Source of the DNA: Sulfuricurvum sp.
GTDB lineage: Bacteria > Campylobacterota > Campylobacteria > Campylobacterales > Sulfurimonadaceae
NCBI GenBank assembly: GCA_030679635.1
Contig: JAUXSZ010000224.1
Span: forward strand, 1-11,841
DNA: 11,841 bases
Reading direction: 5' to 3'
The notes below the pieces were generated by a model. That model was not told the origin of the DNA and ran no database searches. It saw only the letters and a program-made list of their open reading frames with translations. How positions within the stretch are numbered: position 1 is the first letter of the stretch; each line of letters starts with the position of its first letter. Both the position numbers and the translations under genes were made by a program. This document shows positions 7,294 to 11,841 of this stretch, one piece after another.

Positions 7294-7660
7294 AAAATGC
7301 CTTGACTGCTTTTAGAATACTAGCCTGATATTCACGCGTCAACTTTTCAATATGACGTTCTAAAATATCAAAACTCACTTCGCTTTCTTCTCCAACAAGC
7401 GGAGAAGAGCTTGGCGTAAAATCATATTTAATGAGATCCAATTTATGGTGAAGGGCATGAAAAAGTTGCGCTTTTGAGAACGGTTTTGGCAAATCGACAC
7501 CCACAAACGTTCCGATGTGCAAAGAGAGATGTTCATCGTCTTGGAGCTTATGATCTCGAACGACAATATCGCAATGACGCTGTGAGCTTAGGTGCCCCTC
7601 TAAAAAAAGCTCTAATGAACGCTGGAGTAATGGAGATTCACACTGTATAGCTACTTTCAC
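7283..7660 (-). CDS. Small protein of unknown function, possible degenerate receiver fold
   Basis: A 125-residue protein starting at GTG, supported by a strong GGAGGT (complement at 7664-7669) just upstream. I do not recognise a named family. The start 'MKVAIQCESPLLQRSLELFLEG' and the later 'GVDLPKPFSKAQLFHALHHK' resemble the first strand/helix and the final lysine-proline-phenylalanine loop of CheY-type receiver domains. 'DIVVRD' (31-36) could match a core strand ending in an aspartate. However, the acidic pair after strand 1 is replaced by Cys-Glu, and the domain would be about 75 residues rather than 120. The C-terminal 30 residues form an amphipathic charged helix. It lies 36 bases after a receiver-GGDEF gene and overlaps rsmD by 11 bases. 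Function unknown; the receiver likeness is an inference. Confidence 0.75.
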   Translation of the reverse strand: MKVAIQCESPLLQRSLELFLEGHLSSQRHCDIVVRDHKLQDDEHLSLHIGTFVGVDLPKPFSKAQLFHALHHKLDLIKYDFTPSSSPLVGEESEVSFDILERHIEKLTREYQASILKAVKAFYEK

Positions 7661-7696
7661 GAGACCTCCGCAAATTTGCCGTATTTTAACATAGAT

Positions 7697-9016
7697 TCAT
7701 TCTCCTATCCTAATACAGTTTCGTCCTGAGTTTTTAGCCTCATAAAGAAGCGTATCTGCCTGTAGAATCATGTTTTTATGCGTTTCACTAAGACCTACAA
7801 GCCCACCAATACTAATTGTTATCTTGAATGTTAACTTTTCATCCTCAACGACAACAGTCGACTTTTCCATTGCAGCTCTTAGCCGCTCCGAAAATGCAGT
7901 AATCTCTGATGCTGTTGAATGCGGAATAAGAATTAAAAATTCTTCTCCTCCCCACCGAATACAGTAATCTGATGATCGTGCTATTTTTTTTAGTATCATT
8001 GCAACGTGCTGAATAGCTACATCCCCTGCATGATGCCCGTAAGTATCGTTGACCTTTTTAAAATGGTCGATGTCAATCATCAAAATCCCATACGGCTTAT
8101 TTTGACGAACAGCATCAGCAGTAATATGGTTGATTTGACTGAAAAAGAAATTACGATTGTACAGCTGTGTTAAAAAATCATGAGTAGCTGTTTTCTCAAG
8201 TGCTTGGTATAAAGCGGTATTGCGTCGATTTGTATAGAGCTGATCTAATGTGATGTTAAGACGAGTGCAAAGTTCTTCATTCCCAAAAGGTTTTTTTATA
8301 TAATCACTTGCCCCTGCTTTTAAGAATCGGACGGTAAGGCTAGGTTTCTCTGATGCTGAAATGGCAAGTATTGGAAGCTTACTCGGTAAATATTCATGAC
8401 GAAGATGCCGGATCAAATCAAGTCCATTCATTCTTGGCATTTCATAGTCCGTCAGAAGAACATCAATTTTAAAATTTTGCTTAATAATACAGGTATATGC
8501 TTCCTGTCCATCGAGGAATTCAATATAAGGAAGATTTTGAGATTTGAGTACTTCAGCTATAAGATGACGGGAAACTCTTGAATCATCACAAATCCCGATT
8601 ATCGTATTATGGTTTTCATTCAGGCGCCGTATCGTATTGATCAAATAGTCAACTAATGTTTTAGCATCATTTTTCAAAACATAATCAAGAATCGGCAAAC
8701 TCAAAATTCCCAATCGAAGTTCTTCGTTTTCACTGGCGGTCATCACAATAACACGTAATTCACTTCTCACCAATTCGCCTATAAAATTTCCACTACTGTC
8801 CGGTAAATAAATATCGGTGATCACCAAATCATACTGCTTAAGACGGATCATCTCTCTGGCTTGAGTCTCATTTACAGCGATATCACAACAGAAAGAAAAA
8901 TACTCATCAATCTCTATTTTAAGATGTGATGCTAGTGTGACAGAATCTTCGATAATTAAAATCTGTTTAATCATCTTGCAATGACTATTTTTAATCGTAA
9001 ATTGTTCGCATTGCAC
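7697..9016 (-). CDS. Response regulator with two receiver domains and a GGDEF diguanylate cyclase
   Basis: A 439-residue cytosolic protein. Receiver 1 (about 16-133) has the acidic pair E23-D24, phospho-acceptor D68 in 'DLVITDIYLPD', a threonine in 'MTAS' and lysine K115, but no proline-phenylalanine after it. Receiver 2 (about 138-262) is canonical: D144-D145, D190 in 'LLTDYEMPRMNG', 'ISAS' and K242-P-F. The GGDEF domain (about 275-437) has 'DFLTQLYNRNFF', 'DIDHFKKVNDTYGH' and the active-site GGEEF (356-360). An RxxD inhibitory site (RSSD, 347-350) stands five residues before it. It should make cyclic di-GMP from two GTP when phosphorylated and be inhibited by its product, as in PleD-like proteins. 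The GTG start follows AAGGAG (complement at 9025-9030) by eight bases; receiver 1 proper begins at Met15 (8974), which has no good ribosome-binding site. No cognate histidine kinase is in the window. Confidence 0.95.
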   Translation of the reverse strand: MQCEQFTIKNSHCKMIKQILIIEDSVTLASHLKIEIDEYFSFCCDIAVNETQAREMIRLKQYDLVITDIYLPDSSGNFIGELVRSELRVIVMTASENEELRLGILSLPILDYVLKNDAKTLVDYLINTIRRLNENHNTIIGICDDSRVSRHLIAEVLKSQNLPYIEFLDGQEAYTCIIKQNFKIDVLLTDYEMPRMNGLDLIRHLRHEYLPSKLPILAISASEKPSLTVRFLKAGASDYIKKPFGNEELCTRLNITLDQLYTNRRNTALYQALEKTATHDFLTQLYNRNFFFSQINHITADAVRQNKPYGILMIDIDHFKKVNDTYGHHAGDVAIQHVAMILKKIARSSDYCIRWGGEEFLILIPHSTASEITAFSERLRAAMEKSTVVVEDEKLTFKITISIGGLVGLSETHKNMILQADTLLYEAKNSGRNCIRIGE

Positions 9017-9075
9017 TACTGTGTCTCCTTATTCTAAATAGTATTATTTTTGCCGAAAACACTTCAAAAAGATTG

Positions 9076-9774
9076 TTAACCGCGCAAGTGATGTTCAATG
9101 CTATAACGCAAATCCTCATCCATATCCATTAAGCTCTCACACATCCATCGTAAATACGCAGGATCTTTTAACGCTATCTCTTCAATACGCCGTTTTGCGT
9201 ATTTTCCAAAGGGAAGGCGTGTCAATAATACATGACTTTGAGACATTTCGATCAATCTTTCTTGATCAGACAGATCAAGTAAATATTCATAAATCATCTT
9301 TGCGTGCAGGGCATCACTGAGGGGATGATGAGGAACGATTTCAATCCCGTATTCATCAAAAATGACACCTTCGTCCCGATAGAGTCTCAACTCATAACGT
9401 AAAAATTGGAGAGAATATCCGTCCAAATCATCCATTAAAGCTTTGGAGCATTTTAGGGTATCGATTACTTTTCCCTGCCATGCCATTCCCTCTTTTTGAA
9501 GCATTGCGAGATCAAACGGGGCATTATGCGAAACCATAATCGTTTCAGGAATATTGAGCAAAGTGAGTTTTTCATAACTTTGCGAAATACCGAAAACGGG
9601 GGCATCTTTGAGCATCTCATTCGTAATATGATGGATAGCGGAAGCCGCCGGAGGGATTTTTTTCATCGGATGGATCAATTCATAGTGAGTTTCATCCCCT
9701 TGGATCAAACCAATCGCACAAAGTCGATCGCTCACCTCCAAGCCAGTCGTTTCCGTGTCGAAAAAAATCAGCAT
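9076..9774 (-). CDS. DnaQ/ExoX-like 3'-5' exonuclease (DEDDh) with C-terminal DUF3820-type domain
   Basis: A 232-residue exonuclease of the DEDDh class, which removes nucleotides from DNA 3' ends with two metal ions. Motif Exo I is FFDTETTG (D6, E8), Exo II is SHNAPFD (D88), and Exo III is HHPLSDA with His149 and Asp154 in the H-x4-D spacing; all catalytic residues are present. The end (about 185-230) contains 'LPFGKYAKRRIEEIALKDP' followed by 'YLRWM', the pattern of the small DUF3820 domain often fused to such nucleases. It is more like ExoX or stand-alone exonucleases than the epsilon subunit of DNA polymerase III, but the substrate cannot be fixed from sequence. A GAGGG site precedes the ATG, and the gene overlaps the 3' end of its upstream neighbour by seven bases. 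Confidence 0.9.
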   Translation of the reverse strand: MLIFFDTETTGLEVSDRLCAIGLIQGDETHYELIHPMKKIPPAASAIHHITNEMLKDAPVFGISQSYEKLTLLNIPETIMVSHNAPFDLAMLQKEGMAWQGKVIDTLKCSKALMDDLDGYSLQFLRYELRLYRDEGVIFDEYGIEIVPHHPLSDALHAKMIYEYLLDLSDQERLIEMSQSHVLLTRLPFGKYAKRRIEEIALKDPAYLRWMCESLMDMDEDLRYSIEHHLRG

Positions 9775-10211
9775 GCACCCTCACGCGGTAATTTTTTTAA
9801 CTGTGCCATAAGATTGTGATAGTGTTCTAACGTCCGAAAACTTTTTTCAAAACGCCATGCCAGGACAAAAGTGACAATATCACGCTTGAGATCATCGTTC
9901 ACTTTTTCTGCGCGACCAAAATAGGCCAATGAGATATTTTTGTTTTTCACTTTTGCCGTGTTATCGTAAATAATTCCGATAACCTGTGCGTATTTTCCCT
10001 CTTTGATCATCCCTAAATCATCATCACCCAGCGAAATTCCCGACAAATTAATCGCCTTAAATTCAAATAAGTCATGAAAATATTCAACTTTTTTATCAAT
10101 CCCCAATGTGGCATAAAGCGCTTCAAGTGTTTTAAGATTATTTTTACGCTCTAGTTCATAGCTGGAGATTTGCGCGGTCAGATTTTTCAAGCGATCAAGT
10201 GCTGAACTCAC
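9768..10211 (-). CDS. Conserved-looking protein of unknown function, coiled-coil rich
   Basis: A 147-residue soluble protein starting at GTG, with GAAGGAG (complement at 10217-10223) five bases upstream. Residues 1-35 form a charged helix with heptad spacing ('ALDRLKNLTAQISSYELERK'). The middle (about 60-100) looks like strands ('YAQVIGIIYDNTAKVKN', 'NISLAYFGRA'), and the last 45 residues are helical ('DIVTFVLAWRFEKSFRTLE'). There is no signal peptide or membrane span. I do not recognise the family. It is the first gene of a two-gene unit with the downstream exonuclease, overlapping it by seven bases, so a linked role in DNA metabolism is possible but unproven. Transcription probably starts from the TGCTATAAT element at 10242-10250. 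Confidence 0.85.
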   Translation of the reverse strand: MSSALDRLKNLTAQISSYELERKNNLKTLEALYATLGIDKKVEYFHDLFEFKAINLSGISLGDDDLGMIKEGKYAQVIGIIYDNTAKVKNKNISLAYFGRAEKVNDDLKRDIVTFVLAWRFEKSFRTLEHYHNLMAQLKKLPREGAC

Positions 10212-10241
10212 GACAACTCCTTCTTTTTCTTAATTACTAAA

Positions 10242-10250
10242 ATTATAGCA
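10242..10250 (-). promoter_or_regulatory. Extended -10 promoter of the 147-residue protein/exonuclease unit
   Basis: The minus strand reads TGCTATAAT, a perfect extended -10 element (TGN plus TATAAT), about 30 bases before the GTG start of the gene at 10211. No good -35 is visible 17 bases upstream, which is acceptable for an extended -10 promoter. It lies back to back with the murA promoter. Confidence 0.65.
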
Positions 10251-10278
10251 TTTTAAACAACATTACCTTATAATGCTA
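10246..10278. repeat. 7-bp inverted repeat spanning divergent promoters
   Basis: TAGCATT (10246-10252) and AATGCTA (10272-10278) are perfect inverted copies 19 bases apart. Each copy overlaps one of the two divergent -10 elements. It may be an operator, or merely a consequence of two similar promoters facing away from each other. Confidence 0.4.
10269..10274 (+). promoter_or_regulatory. -10 element of murA promoter
   Basis: A perfect TATAAT lies 27 bases before the murA ATG, giving a leader of about 20 bases. The -35 position (about 10246-10251) is a poor match and overlaps the divergent promoter's -10 element, so both promoters probably cannot be occupied at once. Confidence 0.65.
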
Positions 10279-10301
10279 CACTTTTTTATTTGGGAATTTT
10301 T

Positions 10302-11564
10302 ATGGACTATCTACGTATTCAAGGCCCTACCAAACTCCAGGGAACCGTTACCATTTCAGGCGCAAAGAATGCTGCATTGCCACTTATCACGCTGGTTCTT
10401 TTAGCGCATAACAAAGTAACCTTAACCAACACTCCTGAAGTAGCTGATATCAAAACGCTTCTCAAACTGTTGTAAAATTTAGGGGCTACCCAAACCCTTG
10501 AAAATCATGTTCTCCAGCTTGACACCTCAACGGTTCATCATACGATGGCAAATTACGACATCGTCAAAACAATGCGCGCTTCTATCCTCGTCTTGGGCCC
10601 TCTTCTTGCCCGTTTCGGACACTGTGAAGTTTCTCTTCCGGGCGGATGTGCCATCGGTCAGCGCCCTATCGATCTGCACCTCAAAGCACTCGAACAAATG
10701 GGTGCCGAAATCACTATCCATGCAGGATACGTTATCGCTACAGCACCCGATGGACTCAAAGGGGCCCATATCGTTTTTGACAAAATTACCGTAACAGGTA
10801 CTGCGAATATCGTCATGGCAGCTGCCTTGGCACATGGCAAAACGGTTTTGGTCAATTGCGCCAAAGAACCGGAAGTCGTTCAACTGTGCGAAATTTTACG
10901 TGATAGCGGAATCGATATCACCGGTATCGGAACCTCCGAAATTACCATCGTAGGTACTGGCGGAAAAACCATCGATATGGTTGATTTTGAAATCATCCCT
11001 GACCGTATTGAAGCGGGTACCTATCTGTGTGCAGGAGCGATCACCAACTCCACCATCACGCTGGAAAAAGTACGCCCGGATCACCTTGATGCCGTTACGG
11101 CAAAACTGGAGCAAATGGGATGCACCATCGATATCGACGGTACTTCGATGACCATTCATCCGGCCCGTGAGCTCAAGCATGTTGAACTCATCACCCAAGA
11201 GTATCCGGCATTCCCAACCGATATGCAAGCGCAATTTTTGGCACTTGCCACACTGTCTCAGGGGACCAGCATTATTGAAGAGCGGTTATTTGAAAACCGT
11301 TTTATGCACGTCAGTGAGTTACAGCGTCTTGGCGCTGAGATCAAACTCAACGGCCACACCGCTACCGTAATCGGCGGAACACCTCTCTTTGGTGCCGATG
11401 TTATGGCAACCGACTTGCGGGCATCGAGCGCCCTCGTACTCGCAGCCATGGCCGCAGAGGGGACGACGAATGTCCACCGTATTTACCACCTCGATCGTGG
11501 CTATGAAAATCTAGAACAAAAACTACGAGCACTCGGCGCAAAAATAGAGCGTTTAAAAGAATAA
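10302..11564 (+). pseudogene. murA: UDP-N-acetylglucosamine 1-carboxyvinyltransferase (MurA) gene with in-frame TAA at codon 58
   Basis: MurA transfers enolpyruvate from phosphoenolpyruvate to UDP-N-acetylglucosamine, the first committed step of peptidoglycan synthesis in the cytosol. From ATG 10302 the frame runs 421 codons, the normal length, with one internal TAA at 10473-10475. Before it: 'TISGAKNAALPLI' with K22 and N23. After it: 'SLPGGCAIGQRPIDLHL' with the PEP-binding cysteine (C116, E. coli C115), 'EYPAFPTDMQAQF' (D307) and 'DRGYENLEQKLRALGA' with the C-terminal arginine (R399). No frameshift, deletion or loss of conserved residues accompanies the stop. It replaces one residue in the 'KTLLKLL-x-NLGAT' helix. 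Literal translation gives a 57-residue peptide; an ATG at 10545 could start a 339-residue product, but it has no ribosome-binding site and would lack K22. A TTG at 10290 is an alternative, less likely start. Either a recent nonsense mutation or a sequence error. Confidence 0.93.
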
Positions 11565-11574
11565 GCTCCCCTTT

Positions 11575-11596
11575 CTCTTCTTTCTTTAAAGAAGAG
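11575..11596 (+). terminator. Hairpin after murA, weak terminator candidate
   Basis: CTCTTCTTT and AAAGAAGAG form a perfect 9-bp stem around a 4-base loop, 10 bases after the murA stop. The stem is A/T rich and is followed by ACTCTTTCC rather than a clean T run, so intrinsic termination would be inefficient. The rest of 11597-11721 shows nothing I can name. Confidence 0.4.
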
Positions 11597-11721
11597 ACTC
11601 TTTCCTCTATTCCCATTGATACAATACTCCCTATTTCAAAAATACAGCCCGTGAATAATTTTATTTGATGATGGTTCTATTAAAGATATGAAGGGTTGGA
11701 AATAAAAGAAGAAGGGAAGTT

Positions 11722-11738
11722 GCCGGCAAGAAGCCGGC
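11722..11738 (-). terminator. GC-rich terminator of the gene ending at 11751
   Basis: GCCGGC, a 5-base loop and GCCGGC form an all-GC 6-bp stem. On the minus strand it begins 12 bases after the stop codon and is followed by a pyrimidine-rich tract with TTCTTCTTTTATTT, as expected of an intrinsic terminator. On the plus strand the following bases are purine rich, so it serves the minus-strand gene. Confidence 0.65.
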
Positions 11739-11750
11739 GAAAGAGAACGA

Positions 11751-11841
11751 TTAACGCATCTCTTCGAATGGAGCACCTGCAATCACTTTGCGTGATACAG
11801 TGTACGGAATCAATGCAGCAGCACGAGACTGTTTGATTGAA
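11751..11841 (-). CDS. C-terminal end of an unidentified gene (5' part outside window)
   Basis: An open frame enters from the right edge and ends at TAA (11751-11753). The 29 visible complete codons end in 'IPYTVSRKVIAGAPFEEMR'. The clean frame to the edge, the natural-looking composition and a well-placed terminator just downstream support a real gene convergent with murA. The fragment is too short for me to assign a family. Confidence 0.6.
   Translation of the reverse strand, partial: SIKQSRAAALIPYTVSRKVIAGAPFEEMR

Noticed and set aside
9038..9067. TTGAAG / TACTAT as a promoter for the diguanylate cyclase
   Set aside because: Both boxes match only 4 of 6, the spacer is 18, and the start would fall right at the ribosome-binding site; too weak to list.
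10473..10475. Recoded TAA as a general genetic-code change
   Set aside because: TAA ends several genes in this window, including murA itself, at the expected protein ends.
10896..11234. Minus-strand open frame of 112 codons inside murA
   Set aside because: Antisense shadow of conserved MurA motifs with no upstream ribosome-binding site.
10545..11564. An independent 339-residue gene starting at the ATG after the murA stop
   Set aside because: It is in the same frame as the upstream piece, has no ribosome-binding site, and begins in the middle of a conserved MurA domain; it is better read as the rest of murA.

Overview
The window looks like chromosomal DNA from a flagellated Campylobacterota (epsilonproteobacterium), probably a free-living Sulfuricurvum/Sulfurimonas-type organism. 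The main reason is the gene order flgI-flgJ(short)-flgM-flgN-flgK, which matches Campylobacter. The FlgJ has only the rod-binding domain, FlgM is very short, and the operon carries sigma54 and sigma28 promoters. The genus is an inference from protein style and moderate GC content, not from a database search.

Layout: (1) Bases 2-1917, plus strand: the C-terminal barrel of a TonB-dependent outer-membrane receptor, cut by the window edge, overlapping a small secreted protein that resembles YfiR/DUF4154. (2) Bases 1943-6658, minus strand: a flagellar operon read flgI -> flgJ -> flgM -> flgN -> flgK, with an ABC-transporter permease of the OppC/DppC type overlapping the flgK stop by one base. A sigma54 promoter (GG-N10-GC) lies before flgI. 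A near-consensus sigma28 promoter (TAAA-N15-GCCGATAT) sits at the flgJ stop and drives flgM onward. (3) Bases 6706-9016, minus strand: a two-receiver GGDEF diguanylate cyclase, a small protein that may be a degenerate receiver, and rsmD (16S rRNA methyltransferase). (4) Bases 9076-10211, minus strand: an uncharacterised coiled-coil-rich protein overlapping a DnaQ/ExoX-like DEDDh exonuclease. (5) Bases 10302-11564, plus strand: murA, complete and conserved except for an in-frame TAA at codon 58. (6) Bases 11565-11750: two hairpins between convergent genes. (7) Bases 11751-11841, minus strand: the C-terminal 29 residues of an unidentified gene.

The flagellar genes fit together as the middle-to-late assembly module: P-ring, rod-binding protein, anti-sigma28 factor, export chaperone and first hook-filament junction protein. 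The sigma54 promoter would supply early FlgI/FlgJ, and the internal sigma28 promoter would place FlgM under the sigma factor it inhibits.

The most striking observation is the premature stop in murA, normally an essential peptidoglycan gene. Next are a hairpin in front of flgI that would hide its ribosome-binding site only in read-through transcripts, and the permease coupled to flgK. I see no CRISPR array, mobile element, tRNA or rRNA, and no clear undescribed multi-gene system.
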